Positions 13,587 to 20,596 of a DNA stretch of 24,653 nucleotides are shown one piece after another. The notes under the pieces are model-generated. The model searched no databases. It was not told the origin of the DNA and worked only from the letters and a program-made list of their open reading frames with translations. A program made the position numbers and the translations under genes. Within the stretch, counting starts at the first letter, position 1; each line of letters starts with the position of its first letter. The DNA is from Gammaproteobacteria bacterium (GTDB taxonomy: Bacteria > Pseudomonadota > Gammaproteobacteria > Pseudomonadales > Azotimanducaceae). The stretch is taken from contig PBAA01000034.1 in assembly GCA_002715785.1 (NCBI GenBank), positions 1 through 24,653 on the forward strand. Reading direction: 5' to 3'.

Positions 13587-15041
13587 TCATTGTTGTTTGC
13601 TACGAATGAAACCTTCGTCGGGCCACTTGGGCGCGATGTAGTCGTGGGGCAGTGTGTTGGGAAGGACCCGGACTGCGGTCGTTAGCTTCATCGGTACGTC
13701 GATTGGCGTTGAATAAGTCAATTCAACCAAGAATGCCTTCCAGCCCTTTTCGGGGAGTGTGACGTGCGCTCGATAGACCCCTTCCGTGACAGGCTCGACC
13801 ACTTCGGCAGTCCACGATCGTCCGATACTGTCGACGCGAAAGTCGCGGTTTGTCGGGTTGACCGCCGACCAGATCGTCGCCACAACTGGCGTTTCGTGAC
13901 ATTCGACAAGGATCGAACCGTCGGCCTCGAAAGACCACTCGAAACGGGGTCGTGGTCTGTCACTGAGGACGCTATGGTAATACGCGAGTAGGGTTTGCAA
14001 GGCATCCGTTCGGCTCAGGTTATGTCGCGAGTTGGGTACATAGCGGAGGTGCTTCTCTCCTAACAACTTGTCGAAGTAGAACTGCGATGAGGTCGGTAGA
14101 AAAAACTCGTCGCCTGTTGCATTGATGATGAGCTTGGGTAGGGTGAGGTGTTGTCGGTGCGTGTATGGTTCGACGACTTTATGAAGGGCCAGTTCTTCCG
14201 GGGAACCCATCCAGGCCATGATGTTTTGATCGACATAGTCGTCGATCGCCGGGGCCCAGAAACCGTAAGCCCGCCAGTGGTGTTTGAAGGACGGCACTAG
14301 GTTCAGCATATCGATCACGAGTGGAATGATTGCTCGGACACGTTGATCGACTGCCGCGATCGTCCAGGTTGTCCAGCCCCTTTTCGATGCTCCCGTGACG
14401 ACGAAATCAGCAAGGGTGTGGCCGCTTGAGACGACAGGAATGAATTCCTGCAAAGCGTCCATGGCGGCTTTTACGCTTTTCGTCATCGCCATCCGCGCTG
14501 GCCAGCGGACGTCGCCGGTGCGATAAAACTTGTCCCAGGTATATGCAATAAGGCTGTCTTCGAATCGACGTTCGTTTTCTCCGGCGAAACGAAGTGGCTG
14601 GTTCGGAACCATGCGCAACTCAGCAACGACCGAACCTGTCGTAACAGCGATGGAAACGAATTCGTCCCTTGCGCCGCGAGGAGAATCGTCGCGGTTGCTG
14701 CCACCACCGACGTAGACCAAAGCTGTGTTATGGCGGATGACGTCAGGTTTTACGACGACGAGCCAGTGGTGCCACTCGGTTCGATCAACGTCGGCCAGGG
14801 TAAGAAAATTCTGAGAAACGAGCTCAATGACGTACTCAGTGAACCCGTTACCCGAAATGGTCTGGCGAAGATCGTAGCGATAGGCAGGATCCTTTTTGTG
14901 GACGTATTCGGCGAGCGCGGTTTCGAATCGTGACAGCGATTGATCGGCGGCTCCGGAAGGTGTTTCGCTACCCGCAAAGGTCACGCTGGTAAAGGCCAAG
15001 AGGAGCATACCTATGCACGAATGATGGACGCTTTGTTGCAT
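13587..15041 (-). CDS. PhoPQ-activated pathogenicity-related (PqaA) family secreted hydrolase
   Basis: A 484-residue secreted protein. The signal peptide starts M-Q-Q-S-V-H-H-S-C, has a hydrophobic core G-M-L-L-L-A-F-T-S-V and a likely cut after V-T-F-A. The mature part matches the PqaA family: L-V-Y-V-G-G-G-S-N, P-N-Q-P-L-R-F, W-P-A-R-M-A-M-T-K-S, V-V-T-G-A-S-K-R-G-W-T-T-W and P-N-S-R-H-N-L. The fold is an alpha/beta hydrolase, and the Ser of G-A-S-K-R-G-W is the likely nucleophile. The Salmonella founder is PhoP-regulated, but most members are environmental and their substrate is unknown. I chose ATG 15041 because it gives a clean signal peptide; the frame extends to 15215 but overlaps the upstream gene. 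It starts 25 bases after the EthD gene stop, suggesting an operon. Confidence 0.85.
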   Translation of the reverse strand: MQQSVHHSCIGMLLLAFTSVTFAGSETPSGAADQSLSRFETALAEYVHKKDPAYRYDLRQTISGNGFTEYVIELVSQNFLTLADVDRTEWHHWLVVVKPDVIRHNTALVYVGGGSNRDDSPRGARDEFVSIAVTTGSVVAELRMVPNQPLRFAGENERRFEDSLIAYTWDKFYRTGDVRWPARMAMTKSVKAAMDALQEFIPVVSSGHTLADFVVTGASKRGWTTWTIAAVDQRVRAIIPLVIDMLNLVPSFKHHWRAYGFWAPAIDDYVDQNIMAWMGSPEELALHKVVEPYTHRQHLTLPKLIINATGDEFFLPTSSQFYFDKLLGEKHLRYVPNSRHNLSRTDALQTLLAYYHSVLSDRPRPRFEWSFEADGSILVECHETPVVATIWSAVNPTNRDFRVDSIGRSWTAEVVEPVTEGVYRAHVTLPEKGWKAFLVELTYSTPIDVPMKLTTAVRVLPNTLPHDYIAPKWPDEGFIRSKQQ

Positions 15042-15066
15042 ATTCACTTTGTCTATTCGGTTCGGA

Positions 15067-15714
15067 CTAAAGAGTGATTTCGATCTCTTCAACGGCGCCG
15101 ATTCGGGTGCGGTCGAAATCAAGAATAGCGTGTTCAACTTCCCGTACAGCATGCATTTCTGGCGACGAGACGAGCGCGTCAACTTCGGCGAACCAAAGTG
15201 ATGCGACGGCGTCATATGCAGGTTGACGGTTGGTTCTATAAATGCCGGAACGGGTATGAGCTTGGACGTAACGGTGAATGTTAGGAACAGCGGCGACTAG
15301 AGGTCCCAACTGATCTCGATAAATCGAGTGAAATGTTGCTGCGTCGTTGTGCTCCAAGCGGTTTACCAATGCCATCAGTTTTTGATCGACAACGACTGAC
15401 TCGGCTTCCTTAATGACGTATTCATTGGTGAGAATCGTGCCCATGGAGTTTGAATCGATAAAGTTCTCTTCATCTCGACGGATGGCTTTTAGTTCCGGGG
15501 TGTCAACGTTGGCTCGCATCGATTCCATATCTTCGAACCAAACTTCGGCGATGCCGTCGAATCCGGAACTGGCTTCAAGTGCGTGATTTTGCACGTACCG
15601 CACGAGTCCATTTAGACGGCGGACGACGTCAGCGTGTTTGCTACGCCAATGTTCACGAAAATCTTCGGTACTAAGATCTTTTCGCCGTTTGAAGAAACTA
15701 ACTTGTTTGATCAT
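15067..15714 (-). CDS. Tandem EthD-domain protein
   Basis: A 215-residue protein with two EthD-like (dimeric alpha/beta barrel) halves. The first, about residues 1-103, has K-Q-V-S-F-F-K-R-R-K-D-L-S, F-R-E-H-W-R-S-K-H and V-R-Y-V-Q-N-H, the standard EthD pattern. The second, about 110-215, has F-H-S-I-Y-R-D-Q-L, I-H-R-Y-V-Q-A-H and Y-D-A-V-A-S-L-W-F. The two halves share the W-F-E/A-D/E and R-Y-V-Q motifs, consistent with internal duplication. EthD proteins are small helper or oxygenase-like proteins of uncertain reaction. ATG 15714 is preceded by GGAA about 9 bases away; the frame extends to 15828 but that part has no family match. It is divergent from hspQ and heads the run towards pyrD. 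Confidence 0.8.
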   Translation of the reverse strand: MIKQVSFFKRRKDLSTEDFREHWRSKHADVVRRLNGLVRYVQNHALEASSGFDGIAEVWFEDMESMRANVDTPELKAIRRDEENFIDSNSMGTILTNEYVIKEAESVVVDQKLMALVNRLEHNDAATFHSIYRDQLGPLVAAVPNIHRYVQAHTRSGIYRTNRQPAYDAVASLWFAEVDALVSSPEMHAVREVEHAILDFDRTRIGAVEEIEITL

Positions 15715-15785
15715 CCGCGTTCCGAGCAAACTTTTCTTGAGCATAAGCGATATTGCCGAATGGCTTAACTTTCCCACGTTGTTCA

Positions 15786-15819
15786 GTCGTGCAATGTTGC
15801 TACACACGTTATGCACGAC
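15786..15819. promoter_or_regulatory. Inverted repeat in the EthD/hspQ divergent region
   Basis: GTCGTGCA (15786-15793) and TGCACGAC (15812-15819) are a perfect 8-bp inverted repeat with an 18-base spacer. They sit between two divergent starts (15714 minus, 15869 plus), where an operator would be expected. It could also fold as a stem-loop in a transcript. Confidence 0.35.
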
Positions 15820-15869
15820 GGATCGCATTGTCGATAATGCAACTCGATTGGATCGTTAGTGCAATGTCG
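15791..15869. repeat. Three direct copies of GCAWTGTYG upstream of hspQ
   Basis: GCAATGTTG (15791-15799), GCATTGTCG (15825-15833) and GCAATGTCG (15861-15869) share the 9-base core GCAWTGTYG. Starts are spaced 34 and 36 bases, near integral helical turns. The middle copy is part of a near-perfect 16-base dyad at 15825-15840 (one mismatched pair). The last copy overlaps the hspQ GTG start. A binding-site array is plausible. Confidence 0.3.
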
Positions 15870-16177
15870 TGAATGCAGAGTTTTTTGTCGGTCAAATAGT
15901 TGAACACAACAAAGTCGGTTATCGGGGAGTGATTTATGGCGTAGATCAGGTTTTCAGCCTCTCCGACGAATGGTATGAACAAGTCGCACGCAGTCGTCCG
16001 CCGAAGAACCGTCCTTGGTATCACGTGCTGGTTGATGGAGCTGATCACTCCACATACGTTGCCGAACGTCACTTGGTACCTAGCAAGCTGTTCGAGCAGA
16101 TTAGCCACCCCGCATTAGGTAAGTACTTTGCTCGATTCGACGGAACGCGGTATTACGGTAATGAGCCGGTTCACTGA
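15869..16177 (+). CDS. hspQ: HspQ / YccV-like hemimethylated-DNA-binding domain protein
   Basis: A 102-residue protein. F-F-V-G-Q-I-V-E-H-N, Y-R-G-V-I-Y-G-V-D, P-W-Y-H-V-L-V-D-G and T-Y-V-A-E-R-H-L are the YccV/HspQ signatures. In E. coli HspQ (105 residues) is a heat-shock protein that modulates Lon protease and binds hemimethylated DNA. Length and motif order fit. The start is GTG 15869; an in-frame TAG at 15857 excludes anything further upstream. The ribosome-binding site is poor. The gene is divergent from the EthD gene across 154 bases containing dyads and repeats. Being a cytoplasmic stress-related gene, it is not an obvious partner of the catabolic neighbours. It is a useful hint for a proteobacterial host. 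Confidence 0.88.
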   Translation: MNAEFFVGQIVEHNKVGYRGVIYGVDQVFSLSDEWYEQVARSRPPKNRPWYHVLVDGADHSTYVAERHLVPSKLFEQISHPALGKYFARFDGTRYYGNEPVH

Positions 16178-16186
16178 GTGCGAGTT

Positions 16187-16203
16187 GCTTTGATGGTCAA
16201 AGC
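16187..16203 (+). terminator. Hairpin immediately after hspQ
   Basis: GCTTTGA (16187-16193) and TCAAAGC (16197-16203) form a perfect 7-bp stem with a 3-base loop, 10 bases after the hspQ stop. A T-rich stretch appears only at about 16217, so it is not a classical intrinsic terminator, but its position suits transcript-end formation or stabilisation. Confidence 0.4.
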
Positions 16204-16298
16204 GCTTGCGGTAGGGCATTTTCGATAACGACTTCCTGTAAGGGTTAGGTCGTTTGTTTAGGGTCAGTTAGGATGAGTTGCGTAAACGGAGGGATCTT

Positions 16299-16727
16299 AT
16301 GATCGTACGTCTTGACCATATTGGTATTGTCGCACCCAACATCGAGCAAGCGCTTGGCATATTAGATGCGAAACTTGGATTTCCGCTCGCGTCGACCACA
16401 CCACTGCCGGACGGAGCTTATTTTGCACCGGAAGGAACGCACAACTATATGTTCCAAGTAGGTACGGGAGAAACGATGATTGAAGTGCTCGTTCCCGTGG
16501 TACCCGAAGCAGGGACATACAAGTTTCTACAACGGTTTGGCGCTGGATTACACCACTGGGGATATGCGTGTGACGACGTCGAAGAGGAAGCCGCGCGGCT
16601 TCGGGAACAGGGATTACAGCAGATTGAGCTTGGAGGTCCGGATCCAGCGTCGATTACCGCAGCGTTTTTCCATCCGAAGACGGCGGGCGGAATCCTGACG
16701 GAGCTGGTGCCTTTGCGTCAATCGTGA
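16299..16727 (+). CDS. VOC-family protein, methylmalonyl-CoA epimerase-like
   Basis: A 142-residue vicinal-oxygen-chelate protein. L-D-H-I-G-I-V-A-P-N-I-E-Q-A at the N-terminus supplies the first metal His, L-H-H-W-G-Y-A-C-D-D-V-E the second strand, and F-F-H-P-K-T-A-G-G-I-L-T-E-L-V the last metal Glu. The spacing and the H-P-K-x-x-G-G motif are those of methylmalonyl-CoA epimerases and lactoylglutathione-lyase-like relatives of the Glyoxalase_4 type. Methylmalonyl-CoA mutase is not in the window, so the epimerase label is uncertain. ATG 16299 is preceded by GGAGGGA (16288-16294), the best ribosome-binding site seen here; the upstream start at 16278 lies before it and is rejected. It is convergent with the small secreted protein. 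Confidence 0.8.
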   Translation: MIVRLDHIGIVAPNIEQALGILDAKLGFPLASTTPLPDGAYFAPEGTHNYMFQVGTGETMIEVLVPVVPEAGTYKFLQRFGAGLHHWGYACDDVEEEAARLREQGLQQIELGGPDPASITAAFFHPKTAGGILTELVPLRQS

Positions 16728-16851
16728 CATAGACCAAGCACATTGCGGAAGTCCTCGTAGTCGATTGAGACGAGTTTGTTGACGACCGCCGCCATGACGA
16801 CCCTGAGGACTGTGTGCCCCGGGCCGTGGCTAATCGTTGTTACTTAGAAAT

Positions 16852-17076
16852 TCAGCCACCGCTGCCGGAGCGTTTTTTCGCCGCTTCCGCTATTTTTTCC
16901 CATTGCTTGCGCTTTTTGCAGATACGTCGAGGTGCATGACTACCCGTATCTTTTATCTTTATGCAGATCCGTTCTTCTGGATCCTTTGCACCGTCCGCGG
17001 CATACGCTCCAGGCCCTGCTACGACGGTTAATGCCAGCAATCCAGAAACCAGTACTGATAACAAACACTTGTTCAT
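16852..17076 (-). CDS. Small secreted two-cysteine protein
   Basis: A 74-residue protein. Residues 1-26 form a signal peptide with hydrophobic core L-L-S-V-L-V-S-G-L-L-A-L-T-V-V and a likely cut after A-Y-A. The mature part is basic, with R-I-C38, T44-G-S46, R-R-I-C53 and K-Q-W-E. The pattern I-C-x(n)-T-G-S-x(n)-R-x-C-x(n)-W recurs, from memory, in short exported proteins of marine and soil gammaproteobacteria and has no function that I know of. The two Cys could form one disulfide. ATG 17076 has GGGA about 8 bases upstream, preferred over the in-frame TTG at 17088. It is divergent from the arylsulfatase across 282 bases and convergent with the VOC gene. It ends in a Gly/Ser tail. Confidence 0.7.
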   Translation of the reverse strand: MNKCLLSVLVSGLLALTVVAGPGAYAADGAKDPEERICIKIKDTGSHAPRRICKKRKQWEKIAEAAKKRSGSGG

Positions 17077-17358
17077 AACAGTTCCCAATCCCTATATGGA
17101 TTTATAAGTCTGCACCAGCATAACGGATTCTTGTGCGGACGTTTAGGGAAAATCGAAGGGTTTTCTAAAACGGATTAGCGCTCAATCGCCGATTAGTACG
17201 TGGATGTAAAACGAAGGCACGAGAATGCGGTTGCAATTAAGTGCGGGTGGTAGAAAGGTTGAAATCCGACTTCGATCTTCGCAAGCCGGATGGCGTTAAC
17301 GTTATGTAGAATTTGAACGCTGACTCCGTCAGAAAGCGTTGCTATGCAAGGAGAACGC

Positions 17359-18714
17359 ATGACGAAAAATGTCATATTGATCATGACCGACGATCAAGGA
17401 TACGGTGACCTAAGTTGCATGGGTGCCACGGATTTCCGAACTCCACACCTAGATCGACTTGCAAGCGGTGGCGCACGTTTTTCATGCTGGTACTCGAATT
17501 CGCCCGTCTGCTCCCCGTCACGAGCAGCGCTGTTGACGGGAAGATACCCGGGTAACGCGGGTGTTCGGTCTATTCTGGCGGGGCATAGAACGGCTACCGG
17601 ATTACCGGCGCACGTGCCTTCGTTACCGCGTTTGCTACGCCAATCGAATTATCGAACCATCATGAGTGGTAAGTGGCACCTTGGACTCGCTGACGGTTGT
17701 CGGCCGCATGATCATGGCTTCGACGATTGGTTTGGTTTCTTGGCCGGGTGCGTGGATTTTTATAGTCATATTTTTTATTGGGGTATGAATCGGCCCGGAC
17801 CCGCGCTCAACCCGACGCACGATCTGTGGGACAACAATCAAGAAATTTGGCGAAACGGTGAGTATCTGACCGAAGTCATTACGCAGCGGGCGGTGGGCGC
17901 AATTCGTCGAGCCTGTGAGGACGATAAGCCATTTTTCCTTTATGTCCCCTATAACGCTCCGCACTATCCGATGCATGCTCCTAAGGAATATATGGATAGA
18001 TTTGACCATTTGTCCTGGGATCGTCAGGTGATGGCAGCCATGATTAGTGCGGTTGACGATGGCATCGGCGCGATATTAGCTGAGTTAGATCGACAGGGCC
18101 TCGCCGACGCCACGTGCACCTTTTTTACGTCGGACAATGGGCCGTCACGCGAAAGTCGTAACTGGCTCGACGGCAACCAAGATCCATACTACGGTGGCAC
18201 CGCTGGTGGGCTAAAAGGCCATAAATTTAGTTTGTTCGAAGGCGGCGTACGGGTTCCTGGAATCGTTCATTTTCCGGGCATTGTGCCCGCGGGCCAAGAG
18301 ATTAAGACGCCGTTTTGTTCCGTTGACGTCTTGCCTACCCTTTGTGAGTGGTTAGAGATTGACACTAACGGCATGGAGTTGGATGGGGTATCCCAAGCTC
18401 GCTACCTCTCCGGATTAGAACCGTTTGTTGAGCGTGACCTGTTTTGGGAAATGGGCAAACAGACGAGCATCCGTAGAGGCCCGTGGAAATTGGTGCTAAA
18501 CGGGGAGCTTGTGGAGGGCGTGGAGGACCCGGATAAGATATTTCTCGCGAATCTGGATCTCGACTCTGCCGAGGGAACAAATAGAATCAATGATCGCCCC
18601 GACTTGGTGCATGAGTTGCGGGAGACGGCTGAGACGTGGCGCCGCCAACTAGAGGAGCGCTGGGGCCGAGAGTTCAGCATCGAGCGTCAAGGCACGACCG
18701 GGCGTACTAGCTAA
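17359..18714 (+). CDS. Arylsulfatase-type sulfatase (formylglycine-dependent)
   Basis: A 451-residue type I sulfatase. D11-D12 in I-M-T-D-D-Q-G are the first calcium ligands. C51-S-P-S-R55 followed by A-A-L-L-T-G-R-Y-P is the complete signature in which the Cys is converted to formylglycine. S-G-K-W-H-L-G and T-S-D-N-G-P-S carry the remaining Lys, His, Asp and Asn residues. N-A-P-H-Y-P is also conserved. It hydrolyses a sulfate ester of an unknown sugar or aromatic. No signal peptide is visible, so it looks cytoplasmic, unlike many sulfatases. No formylglycine-generating enzyme lies in the window. ATG 17359 is preceded by AAGGAGA (17348-17354), deciding against ATG 17344. Its stop codon overlaps that of the opposing sulfatase-like gene by 3 bases. 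Confidence 0.9.
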   Translation: MTKNVILIMTDDQGYGDLSCMGATDFRTPHLDRLASGGARFSCWYSNSPVCSPSRAALLTGRYPGNAGVRSILAGHRTATGLPAHVPSLPRLLRQSNYRTIMSGKWHLGLADGCRPHDHGFDDWFGFLAGCVDFYSHIFYWGMNRPGPALNPTHDLWDNNQEIWRNGEYLTEVITQRAVGAIRRACEDDKPFFLYVPYNAPHYPMHAPKEYMDRFDHLSWDRQVMAAMISAVDDGIGAILAELDRQGLADATCTFFTSDNGPSRESRNWLDGNQDPYYGGTAGGLKGHKFSLFEGGVRVPGIVHFPGIVPAGQEIKTPFCSVDVLPTLCEWLEIDTNGMELDGVSQARYLSGLEPFVERDLFWEMGKQTSIRRGPWKLVLNGELVEGVEDPDKIFLANLDLDSAEGTNRINDRPDLVHELRETAETWRRQLEERWGREFSIERQGTTGRTS

Positions 18715-20114
18715 ACAGCGGTATTCTCTGTCCAGCATTTCACGAGTTCTTTGCTTGCATTGTGCTTTTGCAAGTAATCGATGAAGCCATCAAAAAGTGA
18801 TCCCGTAACGTCGGAGTGATCGGCAGCGACATCCTGTTCTGCGAACGGATCCACCGACAGGTCGAATAGTTCGGCTGGCCCATTATGGCCGACGGGCGCA
18901 AAGCCCCAACGACCATCAGTGACCCAAGGTGTGGTGCTTTCCGGTGGAACCATCCCGTCAGCGGTTGGTTTGATGAAACCTCCTGTGACCGAGAGTTCGC
19001 GGTGGTTTTCTGTGCCATTGCGAAGGCAGGGCGCGAAACTGATACCTTCAAATGGTTCTCTTGGATCAAGAGTCACACCCGCTAATTCAGCCAATGTGGG
19101 CAGGATATCGACGGGCTGGGCGAGAAGTTGCAGACTCGCGCCGTCTGGAATTGCTGCGCCACCGATAAGGAATGGGACGTGGCTGACTTCCGGATAAATC
19201 GGCCAGTAACGCTTGTCATGGTCGCAGATATTGCTCTTGCCGGTGCGGTTGTGCTCACCAATGCTCGTGCCGTGATCGCTCGTAATAACAACAATGGTGT
19301 CGTCCCAAAGTTCTAGATCGTCCAGCTTCTGCAGAACGCGCCCAATGTGTCGGTCAACGAGTTCTGTTTCAGCGGCGTAGTGTGCCCAAAGATTTTGGAG
19401 TTCGACGTCGGTGTAATCGGTTGCTGGTCCATAGTTGCAGTGAATCATAGGAGTGCCGGTGTATTCGGGATCGTACCGTTTCACCAGGTATTCAGGCGCG
19501 TCCCATGGCTCGTGAGGATCGAAGAAGTCGACCCAAAGGAAAAAAGGATCGGCTTGATAGTTCTCTTCTAGCCACTGCACTGTCGTTGACGCAGTACGCG
19601 CGCTGAACGTTCCGGCTTCGGTCGTCACGTCTCGATTGATCCAACGATGAGTGTCGGCAAGTGTGCTGCCCCGAAAACTCGGCACACGTCTTGTTTTCGC
19701 GTGCGGCATGACGACAGGGATGTCATCGTTTAGATGCAGCAAGTGCTTATCACCTTCCTGTCCTCGGTGTTGAAAGGCGGCGGTGAATGATTGTTGAAAA
19801 CGAGCGTTGAAAAGGTGCGGGCAGTCGCAGATTAGCTGCGAGACATACCCTTGCCTCCCCAACAATCTGGCAATGTGATTACGGCTGCTGAGGTCGATGG
19901 GCTGCCACGGGAAATGTGGCCAGCCGAGTTTGCTCGTTGCAACATCCGTACGATGCGGAATCGTCGGGAAGCTCCCGGTATGAAAACCCTCGATGCTGGT
20001 ACCACGCCGTTGACTGAATGCATCGAGCTCGGGTGTTCGAATTGGCCGTCGCGCTCGATCCTCCAGATTGTCGTATCGAAAAGTATCGGTAATTAACAAG
20101 ACAATGTTTTTCAT
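18711..20114 (-). CDS. Sulfatase-superfamily enzyme with Thr in the nucleophile position
   Basis: A 467-residue alkaline-phosphatase/sulfatase-fold protein. The N-terminus has L-L-I-T-D10-T-F-R-Y-D-N; W-V-D-F-F-D-P-H-E-P-W and V-I-T-S-D-H-G-T-S-I-G-E-H are typical sulfatase metal and substrate strands. At the signature site it has T51-I-P-H-R55 where sulfatases have C-x-P-x-R, so formylglycine cannot be formed there. Thr nucleophiles are known in phosphodiesterases and mutases of the same superfamily, so a phospho- or other ester hydrolase is a possible alternative. No signal peptide is seen. It is the last gene of the minus-strand run from 23699 and starts 18 bases after the VOC gene stop. 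It meets the arylsulfatase tail to tail. Confidence 0.85.
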   Translation of the reverse strand: MKNIVLLITDTFRYDNLEDRARRPIRTPELDAFSQRRGTSIEGFHTGSFPTIPHRTDVATSKLGWPHFPWQPIDLSSRNHIARLLGRQGYVSQLICDCPHLFNARFQQSFTAAFQHRGQEGDKHLLHLNDDIPVVMPHAKTRRVPSFRGSTLADTHRWINRDVTTEAGTFSARTASTTVQWLEENYQADPFFLWVDFFDPHEPWDAPEYLVKRYDPEYTGTPMIHCNYGPATDYTDVELQNLWAHYAAETELVDRHIGRVLQKLDDLELWDDTIVVITSDHGTSIGEHNRTGKSNICDHDKRYWPIYPEVSHVPFLIGGAAIPDGASLQLLAQPVDILPTLAELAGVTLDPREPFEGISFAPCLRNGTENHRELSVTGGFIKPTADGMVPPESTTPWVTDGRWGFAPVGHNGPAELFDLSVDPFAEQDVAADHSDVTGSLFDGFIDYLQKHNASKELVKCWTENTAV

Positions 20115-20132
20115 AATGCGTCCAGACGTGGT

Positions 20133-20498
20133 TTAACTACTGCGCGTATCGGTGAACGTTAACCGATTGCTGAACGGATCGATCACCGTCACTTCGTCCC
20201 CCGCTGGGCCTTTCTCGATACCAGGGCGGTTGTACTTATAGTTTTTTGTAGCGAGTTCCTGCTGGAACTCAGCCAAGCGTGTTGTGTCAATGCGTACATG
20301 GGATCCTGGGGTCGCGTCTCCATGGTGCTCGGACAGATGCAACGCGCAATCGTCTCGCTCGATCCCCATATAGAGGGGGGCGTTGTCTTCGAACCGGTGT
20401 TCAAAATTAAGCGTAAAACCGAGAAATTCAAGGTAGAACTCCCGTGCTTTGACCTCATCGAATATCCGCAAAATAGGTGTGACCTGCCCGAGAGCCAT
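20133..20498 (-). CDS. Glyoxalase superfamily protein (bleomycin-resistance-like VOC)
   Basis: A 121-residue single-domain VOC protein. V-T-P-I-L-R-I-F-D-E-V-K-A-R-E-F-Y, F-L-G-F, L-H-L-S-E-H-H-G-D-A-T-P-G and V-I-D-P-F-S-N-R-L-T-F are typical of the bleomycin-resistance-like glyoxalase group. Members bind or modify small molecules; resistance has been shown for few. The context, between surE and a sulfatase-like enzyme in one transcription direction, suggests a metabolic role rather than antibiotic resistance. ATG 20498 has AAGGA about 9 to 13 bases upstream. The 98-base gap from surE holds a weak hairpin and a T-run, while the gap to the sulfatase-like gene is only 18 bases. Confidence 0.85.
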   Translation of the reverse strand: MALGQVTPILRIFDEVKAREFYLEFLGFTLNFEHRFEDNAPLYMGIERDDCALHLSEHHGDATPGSHVRIDTTRLAEFQQELATKNYKYNRPGIEKGPAGDEVTVIDPFSNRLTFTDTRSS

Positions 20499-20540
20499 GG
20501 TTTGCTAATCCTTGTTCAATGATTCAGAAAGCATAACTCG

Positions 20541-20582
20541 AAAAAAAGCGGCCTAACCTAAAAGCTTCGTGTGCTATCGAAG
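20541..20582 (-). terminator. Weak hairpin plus T-run between surE and the VOC gene
   Basis: On the minus strand a 5-bp stem (20578-20582 with 20565-20569, 8-base loop) is followed first by CTTTT and then, at 20547-20541, by a run of seven T. The T-run is about 17 bases past the stem, too far for a classical terminator. It may attenuate readthrough between surE and the VOC gene. Confidence 0.2.
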
Positions 20583-20596
20583 TTGGTCTGCTACGT

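Noticed and set aside
15809..16108. 99-codon minus-strand frame.
   Set aside because: Antisense to hspQ, which carries the diagnostic family motifs.
16718..16795. 25-codon minus-strand ORF between the VOC gene and the small secreted protein.
   Set aside because: Too short, overlaps the 3' end of the VOC gene, has no ribosome-binding site, and no recognisable motif.
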